In this document: one piece after another, positions 1-12,039 of the stretch
Layout: every line of letters begins with the position of its first letter
Position numbering within the stretch: position 1 is the first letter of the stretch
Assembly (NCBI GenBank): GCA_021613335.1
Contig: JAJTWR010000059.1
Span: forward strand, 167,501 to 231,500
From: Whitmania pigra
Lineage: Eukaryota; Annelida; Clitellata; Hirudinida; Haemopidae
Direction: 5' to 3'
DNA length: 64,000 nucleotides
Notes under the pieces: model-generated
What the model was told of the DNA's origin: nothing
What the model saw: the letters and a program-made list of their open reading frames with translations, nothing else
Database searches by the model: none
Program-made: the position numbers and the translations under genes

Positions 1-59
1 ATGTCTTCAACCAGGTGCAACTTACCTGTCCTGTAGAAGTTCAGGATGCTCGAGAAGGA

Positions 60-970
60 CCTGTGGGTGATGATGATGATGATGACGACGACGATGATGA
101 TGACGATGATGATGATGATTTCCATCAAATGAGAGATTTTTTGATAACTTGGATTCTGATGCGGAATAAACATTCGACTTTCCAAATTTCTTTTACATGA
201 TTTACGACTTTCCCCGGCTAAACCCCGGGCTAAAATTTGCCGGGTTTCCTGATCGATTAGTAATGCCAGGATGTGGGGTCATCCATTATCTCTCGCCGTC
301 AAGAAGCATTTTGTTGTATCATTACCAAATGGTGTTATCATCGTCGTCGTCGTCGTCATCGTCATCAACGGGTCGTCAGAGTCAAAAAGCGATTCCACCT
401 CTGAGGATGAAACTCCATCAGCGGATGAGTCTCCGTGCGGGAGGGAAATTGACATCGTTCATCACGACCAGTGGAGACTCGTAAACATTGTTATGACGGT
501 GTTGATGATGACGATGTTGATGATGATGACGATGCTGATGATGACGATGCTGATGATGACGATGTTGATGATGACGACGACTATTATGAATCATTATTAT
601 GAGCAAAATTTAATTGGTAATTTTAATCAAAAGATGAATAATAGATGAATTGGATGGGTAGATGGATGGGCGAACAGCTCGCAATGGTGAATAAGGAGCA
701 ATAAGGATGCATACTGATGATCCTCCAGAGTTTGCTTGTAATTCGAAATAAATCTGCAACAAGAGTGTGACAGCACAGAATATCAGAGACCTTTACATTA
801 TTCATCATCATCGCCGTATCGTCATCAACGTCATTGTCATCATCATCATCTTCATCACCGTCGTCGTCATCGTCATTATCATCATCTTCATCACCGTCAT
901 CGTCATCATCATCATCATCATCTTCATCACCGTCGTCGTCATCGTCATCATCATCATCATCATCACCGTA
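60..970. repeat. GAT/ATC triplet-repeat arrays
   Basis: Four imperfect triplet arrays lie at about 66-119, 341-368, 500-590 and 812-967. The first and third read GAT/GAC/GCT on the + strand and the second and fourth read ATC/GTC. The 812-967 block has a higher-order unit of roughly 33-60 bases (CATCTTCATCACC recurs). They give open frames with Asp, His, Met or Ile runs in every register, so these frames are not evidence of genes. No other feature is visible in this first kilobase. Confidence 0.9.
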
Positions 971-1014
971 AGTATAGCAGACGATGATCTCTCCATTCGT
1001 TGCATAGAATGTTG

Positions 1015-3042
1015 ATTAGAAAGTGCGTTAAAAATAATTGCCAAGCAACAACGCCACGACAATCGCTGGGGATTAATCGATGACTGCATTGTTCCTACTC
1101 ATGGAGAGAGACCCATTGCTTTTCTATTTTTAATCCATTCATTCATTTAGCCATCCATTTATCTATCCATCCATAAATCCATCCATCAATCAATCCAATC
1201 ATTTATCCATCCATCTATCGAACATAAAAATGCCATAATTTATTTTATCAGAAATCATTTATTTACAGGCTAGAGACAGATTTCATTGAAATAAATATTT
1301 GCTATTTATTGCTGTTGCTTTTAATAAATTTATGACTCGCTTCATTATTTGTCATTATTTGATAAATAAAGTTATTATTACTCAAATTAGGTATCTCGTC
1401 ATCATGATTGATGAACATTTAACTTGGTCGAAATATAATTCTCCTATACTATTCAGGATTTAATTGCTAGATTAAATGCTAAACATTGGTATTATTTTAA
1501 GAATTCGCCTATTTATTAATTAATGTATTACTACATTTGTTAATTTATTATTATAACCTCATTTAGATCGGTTAAATGTTTTGCAAAAGCTTATTATTCG
1601 GGTTGTTTTTTGTTACCATTTCTGTCCTCAACTAAATCAACGTTTGTAAATAATAATCTCTTAAGCATCTACCAAAATTCACTGTTTGCAAGTCGCACTA
1701 TTTATGTTTTCTTATGATTATAATGCACTTCCCATAATATTTATAGGTTTTTTTCAGATAGTAATAACTACAATAACCTTACTTACTCTCTTCGTACTAG
1801 ACATGAATGTAGTCCCTCATTTGCTAAATCTACTTTCAAACTCTTTTCTATTCAATGTTATGGTCCAAGATTATACTCTTCAATTCCATTATCAATAAAA
1901 GATCAATCTTTATCCTGTCCTTTCATTATTCTTCACTTGTTGTTTAAAAAATGTTATAAGTTGTGCATATTGCAAGGTATTCTTTGAATAGTTTTTTATT
2001 TCTGTTCATAGGCCTAATTAAATTATGTTAATTAGGATCAGTCTGACAGTGGAAGCAAGCGTTTCCTTAAGGCTGACCTTTTTTAGTTATTTTATTTGAT
2101 TTTCTTTTTCTGTTGGTTTTGTTGGTTTATCGTTCTGCTTAGACAAATAAAATTTTTCAAAAATTAAAAAAATTATTAAATTATTCAAAACAGATGAAAG
2201 AATGGGTGGATAGATGTTTAAATGGATAAGAAGAAAGACAGACGATGGATGGTTGGAGAGATACTATACATTATACATATATGAAATCATACTGCAGTAT
2301 CAAAAAAATAAATAGTAATCAAAAAAGTTATATATTTGTAACACATGCAATTATAAATTAAACAATGCTATTATATTAATACCTATAATACAAATACAAT
2401 AACACAAGTATTTATAATACACGCACTTGTAAGTCAGACACATTTTTATTTATTAATTATTAATAAAATTGATTATTAATCATTTATTATTTATTCCTTC
2501 AATTTTTGTTAAAGAATGTGATATATATATATATATAGCTGATTAATCATTTATTATTTATTCCTTCAATTTTTGTTAAAGAATGTGATATATATATATA
2601 TATATATTATAGTATATTATAGTATATATGATAGTATACAGTATAAATGGATAAGAAAGACAGACGATGGATGGTATATATATATATATATATATATGTG
2701 TATATTGATGTAGGTATATGTATGTATATTGATAGTCGGATGAAAGGATGAAATGTTATTGAGTGTTGTGCAAACTTCGTCTATCGTTTCATAACCGCAG
2801 CCATTTTGCAACGATAAACATGTGACGTCACCAATTTAATTATCAGCTTATTCGCGAAGATTATTTTTCCATTAAATGGACACAATATCTGATTTGCGTT
2901 AAAATGGCATCTTCTAATTGATTTTTATGAAAATTGAAATTTCAATAATTCAGATACGATGTCACATGCTTAGTTTTGGTTAATTAGTATTTGCTAAGTA
3001 ATTATTTTATTTTATTTTTATAATTATTACTTTTTATATTTA
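1015..3042. other. AT-rich intergenic DNA, no gene seen
   Basis: No coding region is supported here. It contains a degenerate CCAT-type array near 1130-1225, a related GATGG-rich stretch near 2185-2265 and several TA microsatellites (2520-2537, 2588-2606, 2676-2698). Confidence 0.6.
2471..2606. repeat. Tandem duplication of a ~66-bp segment ending in (TA)n
   Basis: The segment starting GATTATTAATCATTTATTAT and ending in a TA run (2471-2538) is repeated almost exactly at 2541-2606. The TA microsatellite at the end of each copy suggests slippage or unequal exchange at the TA tract. Confidence 0.85.
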
Positions 3043-3844
3043 CAGTCAAACCCGGTTATGTCGCCGGCCTAGGGGTTTGCCAAAAAGCGTCGAGATAACC
3101 GATAATCTGGACAAAAGAAAATCAGTAACAATCTGATATAATATAATCAATAATATTAACTAACAAATATCTGACGATATTGAATGATTGAATAGTAATT
3201 AACCAATATTAACTAATAATATTAGCTAACAAATATCTGACGATATTTAATGATTGAATAGTAATTCAGATAATAATAGATAATCAAAAATACAGAATTC
3301 TCGTATGTTTGCCCTATCAACAGTCTTCATTTTCCATCCTGAAATGGAGTTTTGCTGGAATGCCATGTTGAAGACTAAGGTCTGGTGTTGTTTCTTTTTT
3401 CTAGCTGAAGTATGATTTCATACTTTTTCTCTATTGACTGATTATCCACTTTTCTCTTAACACTTCCAGACATTTTAGAACGAAAAAAATAAACAAAATA
3501 GGGTTAGTGTTAGGGTTACCCTCAGACTAAATCAGCATGAGTGAATTGGATTCGGCGAAATAAAGAAATCAACATAACCGATGAGTATGTGTTACAACAA
3601 CGTGGGAATTTGGCGGTTCCATTTCAAAATCGGCGATTAATCAACAGGTCGAAATAACTGATGTAAAGTGGCAATTTGACCCTCTTGTGTGCTCGAGATA
3701 TTAGGTTTCGGCGACATAAAAGCATCGACATAATCGATGAGAAATCATGATAAGATAACGAGGGAATTTGGTGGTTCCATGTCGAAAGCGTCGACTTAGT
3801 AGGGTTGGCGAGTTAACCGAGGTCGAGATAAGTGAGTTCCACTG
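3043..3844. mobile_element. pogo/Tigger-like non-autonomous element (MITE)
   Basis: The left end reads CAGTCAAACCCGGTTATGTC. The reverse complement of the right end reads CAGTGGAACTCACTTATCTC, an imperfect terminal inverted repeat of the CAGTNRAAC type known from pogo/Tigger elements. TA dinucleotides flank both ends (3041-3042 and 3845-3846), matching the TA target duplication of Tc1/mariner elements. The interior repeats the terminal motif several times (for example near 3640-3665, 3710-3740 and 3780-3830) and has an AT-rich tandem duplication around 3140-3270. There is no transposase frame. Confidence 0.7.
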
Positions 3845-4376
3845 TATTTTAAATATTTTTTTAATTTCCAATTGCTTATCGTGACTAACAGTAACAATGG
3901 TTACATAGAACCAGATAAATTATGAACAAAACCTCAAGTCAGAACTTCCTAAAGACCTTCATTATGTATAATTTATGTTAATTATCGTTAATTGAATAAA
4001 GTATGGCCATCAGTAACCAGTAGTGAAGTGCATTCCATTAATTTGCAATGGCATCATTTTGTAGAGTATTCATTATGGTTTCATTATGATCCTGTTTTGT
4101 GTCAAATTATCCAAAGTCTTTATAATTTGTCGAAAATAATTATTGTAATTAGTTAAAGCAATTTAATTACATACAATAATTTAATAATGGTTCAGGAAAT
4201 TTGTAATATTAATTTAGAATATATTTATTTAAAATATTATTTATTTATATAAACTGTACCAATTTTTAAAGAACTAATATAAGCATCAAATTTTTTCAAA
4301 CATCAAAGTTTTGTTCAAATATGGACAAGATTTACGTTACAAGATTTACCAGCTACAATCAAATTTCATTTGAAAC

Positions 4377-4825
4377 CTGCTCTGTCGGTCAAAGAAGAAC
4401 TCCATGTCTGAAGAATTGAAATCATCGCAGAGCTCCTTCAAGGATTCCAAATCCTGACAAAACCTCAGCCTTCCAAGTCTGGTCCTCGGCAGTCTGTCCA
4501 AAGTCTTCCACATGACTTCATGCCTCGTTCCTCCAACGTTCAGCACCACCCTCTTGCAATTCATTCTTCCAAACAGCCCGCCGTTTGAGTTGTTGTTGTT
4601 GTTGTTATTATTGTTGCTGTTTGGAGTGAGCAGGTTGTTTCGAGTTCCTATCGATTGAACCTCCGTTGCAGAATAAGTTGGTGGCTTCAGAAGTTCGTGG
4701 TTGGTGGCTGCTTGAGAAGTTGAAAACAAAACGCCCGTCGTCGTCGTAGAGGAAGACGGCGCTTCTCCCGATGGAGTTTTGAAAGAGTCCGAGAAGATAT
4801 GGTGATCTTTGTTTTCAATTTCCAT
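4377..4825 (-). CDS. Shab/Kv2-like voltage-gated K+ channel, first coding exon only
   Basis: This exon gives a low-complexity N-terminus (Ser/Thr-rich, then an Asn run from an AAC microsatellite) followed by the start of a Kv tetramerisation (T1/BTB) domain. Diagnostic blocks are [34 protein letters not shown] and FFFDR, closest in my memory to the Shab/Kv2 (KCNB) subfamily. T1 domains assemble subunits into tetramers in the plasma membrane. After FFFDRQ the frame meets a donor-like AG|GTTTCA at 4377/4376 in phase 2, at a point where the T1 domain is incomplete. The rest (AFTSIL-type block, S1-S6, pore) was not found at 1-4376, so it lies beyond the left edge or this is an orphan exon. The start at 4825 is the first in-frame Met. 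Confidence 0.75.
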
Positions 4826-5827
4826 CTTTTAATCTACAAGTTACGATCACTTTGTATCACTTACAATCGCAGTGTAGTCAAAGCATATGCCGCTTGTCTG
4901 TCATTATGTTATATTTGGTTAAAAGACAATCAAATGAAAATATGTAAGCACATGGTGTCGTACGACTTAGTTTTGTATTCAATGTGTAAACTTGCCTTTC
5001 CTGGTATGGAAGCAGTTGGTTATTGAACTACATCGTTAATCCATGTTGTAATTAACCAGAAAAAGTAAGTAAATTCTCGTGAGAAAATTGAAAATTAAAA
5101 ATTGATTTCTCCGTTTTCTCATTGCTTTCAGAGAAAAAGTTCTTTATGGTTACTTTTCTAAGCACTCCAGAGATATAGCGTGTCTTCCAATCTCTAGAAT
5201 CAACAATCTGTGATCTATTTATGAGTGGAGAATACGCCGACAGAGCGAACGCCAGGCATTATCAACGCCTCCTGTTCACACATGGAGTGAGAAACATTGG
5301 ATGGATCGATGCTTGGACTTCTAGGAAAAGGACTCCGCTCACTACCTGCTAATCTCCAAGCAGCTACGAGTGCCTGCAGCACGTGCGGAAGGAAACCACT
5401 CAAGTCAGACTAACAATTTCCCATCATCGTCCACGTTTCAGATTTTCCAAAACGACCCCAATTTCCAGGCCAAGAGTCACGAACTCATTCCCTTTCATCT
5501 GTTTTCGTTTTTTTCTTTTTTGTTCATGGACCCACATCATACACCATTCTCTTATTTCTCTGGGCAGTAGATAAATCTAGCAGTGGAAGTGTTCCCACAA
5601 AAGAAGAGATTAGAAATCTCGCTTCCTCCTTTTTGTGTTACCATTCTCAGACATTTTTACAGCTGCATCTTTTTCACGAACATGGAGCTATCTTTAGTTA
5701 AATTTATGTCATTATTTTATTTTCCAACTTCAAGAACTTTCAAGACAAGTTAAAACGTACTTATTTTGTGAAACGTCAGCTGAATGAGAGGAATGTTTGA
5801 TAGTGAAGTGAAATCTCAATTTTTGTA
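4826..5827. other. Intergenic, upstream of the Kv exon
   Basis: I see no supported gene. Short open frames near 5215-5570 lack codon-like structure or recognisable motifs. Confidence 0.5.
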
Positions 5828-6008
5828 ACTTTATTTATATAGCGCCATATGCATAGCGTCAGAGGCGCTTCTTGTAATTATTTATATAGCTAATCTTTCC
5901 TAAGGGCGTTGGCGGCAGTGCAGGCTGGGTTTCGAACACGACGCATTATGACTGTTGCCATTACCGTCGTATGCAGGCACGTAACCCATTCGGCTAACCT
6001 GCACGGCA
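5828..6008 (-). mobile_element. tRNA-derived SINE (best copy of the family)
   Basis: Read on the minus strand the element starts at about 6008 with a tRNA-like head. The A-box-like GGTTAGCCGAATGGGTTACG is followed by the B-box-like TGTTCGAAACCCAGCC about 50 bases later, then a body ending in ATATAA-rich sequence near 5828. The A and B boxes form the internal RNA polymerase III promoter of tRNA-derived SINEs. Related copies or pieces lie at 13797-13963, 18690-18772, 30505-30655, 38100-38128, 38714-38793 and 55612-55676. Confidence 0.75.
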
Positions 6009-8806
6009 ATTTGATGTTTTAGGGTTCATCAAAGTGATTAATTTGTTGCTTATCAATTCACATGACTCATAAATAATAATGATAATGATGGTAATATTAT
6101 TATACTTATAATTAATTAATTAATAACAATAAGTATCAATTACTTATAGGTTAACTAAAGTAAATTTTCATAACAATTTCGGCTAGAATTAGTGCATCCA
6201 TCGTGGCAGATTAATTTCGTTTTTTTCACAATAATAAAGTGAATAAAACAAATTAATTTTCGAAGCCCTTTGATTAAAACTCATCACTGTCAGGCTTCAA
6301 TCCATTCCAAGTATTCTTTGCAATTTCCAATTCCTCCGACAGGTGTCACTGAATAGGACCAAGACTTAAAAGGGTACGAACGGTGGCGAATAATTTTTGA
6401 TGCTTAAATTAACAAATTAAGAAAAATAATTAAAGTTTAATTTACAGAAGAGACAGAAATCTTGCCCTAGTCAGGAGAAAATTCTCGAGGACGTGTTCTT
6501 CGAAGTGGCGGAGCAGCGAATCCCTACAGTATCCGATGACTTAATGAAGTTCTGAAAGAAGAATCTCGTGATGAAGCAACAATAGCAATTTGATTTGTAA
6601 ACAGTTTCCAGTTTTTGAAATTTCAATTCGAATCATCCAACTGCTTTCACAAATTTTCGGAAATATTTCAATAATAATTCCCCAACCTAACCGCAATGCC
6701 TCCAACCTCACAAAATACTTACTTCATCACATTAATGCACTACTTACTTAATACTGTAATATGTATAGTTAATACTTAGCTAATTTGTATGGCTTATGAA
6801 CCATTAGCTTGACATCAGAGCCACCTCAACCTCCCAGCAACTTTGGCAGTGGCCAAAGTTCATGAAAATTGTTCCATTTCTTCCCGAAGTCCGACTTTCA
6901 GATTTTTAAAGCCAAATTCAGTAAATTCTTAATTTTTTTTCTTGTTCGAAATTGACTGTTTCTAATGAAATTGTATTTTTAATCAACCTATGCTTTAGAA
7001 AAAGACCCCCAAAAATACTGCTGGAAAAATAAACACAAGAGGCCCAATCTCATAGTGCCTCACATAAAAACGAATGAAAATCAAAACATAAACATCAGCA
7101 ACAAATATTTTGTCTGATAACAGAGCAATATCAAAGCCTCAACACTTATGAACGTGTATCTATGAGGGTCCGGTTCACAAAATATCATCACCAGCTCCAA
7201 AAACATTAAATTCCTTCCACAAAAGAATTTGACCATGTAACCTGATATCCATCAAGAAGTTAACGGAATTGAACACTTAAACATCACCTCTGTTGCAATG
7301 AATCTGATGACCACACAGAAATAGCGGTAACAAATGCTAAGATTGCACCTGATTAAACACTTATTCATTCTTATTCTTGCAGGTAATTTTGGAGACGAAT
7401 GACAATAAAATCAAATAACCTCCAAAAGTTAAAGAATCAAACATATCTTAGAGAATGTCCCATTCGAATTAATAATCAACGAATTAAACTATTTTGTGCG
7501 ATTCCCACATAGTTCTACATAACACCATCACCTCTACCATGAAACCACCAAATATGAATGTTTCAAAAAGACACAAATCATGAGATTAACAAAGAATGAT
7601 GGTATCAATTTCAAATGTCAAATGTTTGGCAATAAGGTTGCCTGGAATAAGGATCTTCTACTGTAGCGAACGACAATTTCAAGAATGCAAAAACATTCAA
7701 AGCTTCACATTTCATCAGTCAAGCATTGAGTTTCTTGTCCATTATGGAGCATCAGCAGCTCAGTTCCGAAAAGAGCGTTGTGCACCATCCCGAACATGGA
7801 CAGGTGCACTTTGAAGAGGGTTCCAGTCGCAAACCAAGTTCTGATGCAGAATTCCTGACGAGTAATTTTGGCCTAGAAAACTTTGTTTCTCTGTTGAATG
7901 AACATGCTTGCTATAATGCCCTTCCAAATGGTAAACATCAGCACTCTGTGTGTTGCTTTCCACCAGGATTTCTGAAGCATAAAAAGTCATTACGAAAGGA
8001 ATTCTAAACAAAAAAATATCCAAAAATGGTTAACTAACTTTTAACTTTGATTCTTCCTGAAATGTGGTCAAATCCCAGAGGTCAGACAATACTGGGCCAA
8101 CTGTGGCCACTTCTAAGTTTAATAATGACACAGAGGATTTATCAGATATTAAGCTGATTAGAACAGATTAGAAATATTTATTTTGATAAGAACTGACAAC
8201 AAAAATGTTTAAATTAGCTGGAAATTAAACAGAAGAAAATAATGCTTATTGACTTGAGCATAGACAAAGATCTAATGAAATTGGTATCAAATGATGGAAT
8301 TCAGTCACATCCTGATACTAACTGAAAAGTTGTAAAGCGACAAATTTGCACTTAAAACCAATCAAAAAGAATGAAAACTGGCCAAGTCACCAAAGGCTAC
8401 AGAATCCAAAGCAGCCGTGCAGTGAATCGATCTATTACTATATATATTACTATAGGATCTATTTCTATAGATCGATAAAAAGAAACACATCTGACATATT
8501 ATCAAAACTGAGGCACGAATTCTGCAAAGCAGCCAAGCAGATATTTCCTCATTGTTCTATTAAAATTCAGAATAAGCTTTTTATACAAACAGTTTTGCAG
8601 GAAAATAAACTTAGCAATTAACACATTTGAATTTAAACCTAAATTTACGTCTGCTAATCTTCTTCCTAGACCATAAATTTTGCATCAGTCTTACAGGAGC
8701 TCAGTCGTTTTGCCTCCCGAAGGCTTTCGGAATTCAAATTGTGGCCCTCTTCCCCAAAAGGTTGTGCACCACTGTTATACACACTCAAATGTGATGGGCT
8801 TAAGCT
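6009..8806. other. Long AT-rich stretch without a recognised gene
   Basis: Nothing convincing on either strand. Open frames at 7596-7814 and 7726-8007 (+) give proteins I do not recognise. They lie just upstream of the Merlin relic and could be decayed element sequence, but no motif supports that. Confidence 0.45.
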
Positions 8807-9390
8807 TTGAATAACGTCTGGGCCTTGCAATTTCGGGATCTCTGTATGCATTGGATGAGAGATCATCCAGTATGGATCGGAGGTCCATATCATGTTGTTC
8901 AAATTGATGAGAGTGTGGTTTCGGCTCGCAAGAGGACAAAGAACCACAAAGCCAGATCCAGATGGATTTTTGGTGGCATTGACTGTGAAACACAAGAAGC
9001 TTTCATGGTCAGGGTTGCTTGTAGGGAAGCGGCCACACTCCTCCCTATCATACAGCAACACGTTTTGTCTGGTAACGCACTCAGTACTTGACCAGACAAA
9101 TTTTTTTATTCGTAAATTAAATATTTATATTTGCCCTACAGGAATGGCAGTTTGGAGCGACCAGTGGGCAGAAAATAAAAACCCGACAGTTGTCACAGGT
9201 TTAATACATGCCGCAGTGAACCACCCAGTTACCTTGTGGAGAGAAGCCAAAGACAAGTTCAAGAGGATGCGTGGCACCTCAGACATCCATATAAGGTCAT
9301 AACTGGATGAATTTCTTTGGCATAGGCTTGGGAGCAGGTACTCCTGTTTCCAGCATACCCTGGAACTTATCCGGGAATACTATAAATATA
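8807..9390 (+). pseudogene. Merlin (IS1595/ISXO2-like) DDE transposase relic
   Basis: The frame from 8807 carries blocks typical of ISXO2/Merlin transposases: GGPYHVVQIDES (first catalytic Asp), SRWIFGGIDCETQEAF and REAATLLPIIQQHVL. A stretch with GT...AG ends (about 9072-9141) interrupts it, after which the same protein resumes with MAVWSDQWAENKNP (second catalytic Asp region) and AAVNHP. A stop codon interrupts the frame between DIHIRS and LDEFLWH (about 9300). The usual block between the AVNH and W..AK parts is shortened. The copy is therefore broken. I did not find clear terminal inverted repeats. Confidence 0.75.
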
Positions 9391-11640
9391 TAATGAATAC
9401 TATCCTGTCTGAGGAGGTATTGTATTGTATCGTATCATGTTGTATTGTGAGTTCCAAAACATCCCTTTGCCCTGATGAATACAAACTCAGCATATGGATG
9501 TGCTGATATGTTGGTGTGAATCTGACCAGACTTTGGCGGCACACATTTATCTCGACAAAATGTAATCGGAACGGTGGCCAGAGATTGCAGACCTGCAAGC
9601 GAAACTCAGGTGACATCTTTTTTTTTTCAGGTTTGAATTCGTTTATTTTCAAAAAACTATATTCAAATAGCCAAAAAAAAAATCACACCAAAAAAAGATT
9701 CACAAATTCATTAATGAACTATCCCAAGGGAATTAATTCCCGTCTAGGGGATAGGTTGTTTCAATTTGACAAATTTAAAGGGGCGTTTGAAAGGGTCTTT
9801 GCATGTATATAAACTTCTAATGGTAACGACAGGTGAAAATTAATGGCAACTTTGTGTTCATTTTGATTTCCCGACGAAACCCTTGCCACGCTAGGAAGTG
9901 ACTTCTAGGTTAAGTTTTGCGCGATAAAGTTTCGTCTGGCTATTTCGCCCAGGAGTCATATCAGGTGCCTTCGCTTCTGGCCGCACTTTCGATCTCTTTC
10001 AAAATTCAGGTGTTCAGGCATGAAAATGCCCACAGTGAAAAGAAATTAGAGAACATTGGTTGCAAATTTTTTCATCATAAACTATTGGAATTACAAACTG
10101 ATACTACTTATGAAAATATTTTGCAAAGAATTTCTCCATAAGCCTTTAATAAAATACATACTGGTAAAGATTTTCTTTTAATCATTGTACGCAGAGCTAA
10201 TGTTGCTGTTGGGGTGGAGCTATTTTTCATCTCATTAAGGTTGCAGCTCAAACAGTTTTACCCAAGTGTGCCCACTAAGAGCAAGACTCAGGACCCAATT
10301 CCAACATTCTTGCATCTGAATCAGAAAGGATTTTTATCTTCAGATGGCTGCATTGAACATGACTTTAGGCTTCGATCAGTGAAACAAGAAGCAACAAATA
10401 GCCAACAAACCGCTGCTACCCATTGCTTAGCTAGATATAAAGAATGTTTTCAGCTTCAGAAATCTAAAATAGTCTCAAAACTCCAAATAACACAATTAGT
10501 CCTGACAAACTAGGACATAAGCATTGGAAAAAATTTGACCCCAGTGGCTTCATTTTTCTCCACCTCATTTAATAAATGTCTAGAAATTAAGATGATTCCA
10601 CACTTGTGGGAAACATCACGTACAGCGGTGTCTCAAAAGGATGGAGACATGTATGCTCTCTCCAACAGGTGACCGATCTCACTCATCAGTACGGTTGCCA
10701 GACTATTCGCAACATTCATTCACCTGAGCAAAAGGGTTTTTATCAGTGCATTTCTGCATTGTGTGCGATTTTGTATTTCAATCAGTCATCCAATAAGCAA
10801 CAGGTATTAACAAGCAAATAACTTGGTTAGACATAAAAAATGCCTTTGGATTTCACAATTACTGGTTTTCAGAATTACACCAGAAACAACAGAACACGAG
10901 GGATCATGGAGAAATCCCAAAAGAATTTGAAGACGTGGAGACATGGTAAAATCTATGCCAAGCTAGATGATTTCGTTGCGGTAATTTTTTGAACTTCTTA
11001 TTGGTCTATGTATGTATTTATTCTTTTATCGTTATATTTTCATGAAATTAACTATTTCCATTAGGACTACAAAAAATTGTGCAGCGGAATGGTCCAGCAT
11101 TTCTCTGATACATCAGTTTGTCCTTTCTCAAAAAGTAATTCATCTCAATTCATCTCGTTTCGATCTCTAAAATGCACTTTATTACAATCTGTTGCAGACT
11201 GGTAAGGCAAAACAGATAGAAAAAGAGATATGGGGAAAGAAACTGAAAAAAATCCCATAGATAATACAGTTGGTATTTACTCGAATGCCCCCAAACGCCC
11301 TCTAAAATCTGCGCAAAAGGTAATTTTCAATTCTTTTGCAGAGCTCATTGTACAACTAACTCATTTCTTTTTTTAAAGTTCTATGATGATGCAAAAAAAT
11401 TGGGAGCGCTAAAGTCACAACACAGCAAGATGAAATGCCAAGAGGTGCGAAGGTATCAGTTTCCACTTCATTTCATAACTGGCTTCATTTTCCATAATAC
11501 ATCATAATTATAGGCGGAACCCAAACAAACAGAAGACATTGTGATTATTGATGAGGAAAACGACAGCATATCAAGTATATCATTTATTTTAATTGAACGC
11601 TTTAATTTTTCATTTATAATTGGAAAACAATCTTTGTGCA
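9391..11640. other. Unassigned region with decayed open frames
   Basis: Open stretches on the + strand at 9917-10141, 10214-10513 and 10606-10821, and exon-like pieces between 10870 and 11560, give proteins I do not recognise. They precede the Ulp1-like fragment on the same strand, so they might belong to one large decayed element. That is inference only. Confidence 0.35.
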
Positions 11641-12039
11641 GCCTTCACCTTTACATCATCTGGTTGGCACTCAATGGTTCTCCTCAACGAACATCAATAG
11701 AGCCCAGTCGTTGCTAAAAATTCAATATCCGGACTGGACGAAGCGATGCTGTACGACAGCTTGAATTACGTTATAAATGAAAAAGCACAAAGGACAATAG
11801 CCTATATGGCTAAGAATTTTATTCGAGGCCCTGTGCTCACAATCGTCCGAAAAGGAGTCCAGCAGCAACGAGGTTACGATGACTGCGGGCCTATGGCCAT
11901 TGCATTTGCACATTCATTGTGCTCTGGCAATGACCCTAGTGGTTGCAAATACGTCCAGGAAAATCTAAGGAACGCTATAATCCGGTCATTCAAGAATGAA
12001 GAGGTCGACATACCAATGACCAAAGTAAAGGTAACCTAA
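11641..12039 (+). pseudogene. Ulp1/SENP-like (C48) cysteine peptidase fragment, probably transposon-derived
   Basis: The frame reads SSGWHSMVLL, then AMLYDSLNYV, then QQQRGYDDCGPMAIAFAHSL. This has the order of the C48 catalytic residues: His before a hydrophobic strand, Asp in a YDS motif, Gln, then Cys in DCGPMAIAFA. This form with DCGPMAIAFA is common in peptidases carried by eukaryotic DNA transposons. An in-frame TAG (11698-11700) separates the His and Asp blocks, so the copy is broken or spliced in a way I could not establish. A donor-like GGTAACC follows at about 12030. The upstream part is not recognised. Confidence 0.55.

Noticed and set aside
15..1089. Open frames with long Asp, His or Met runs
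   Set aside because: They arise from GAT/ATC triplet repeats, are open in several frames at once and have no flanking domain.
8666..9099. Minus-strand frames over the Merlin relic
   Set aside because: Antisense shadows of the transposase frame.
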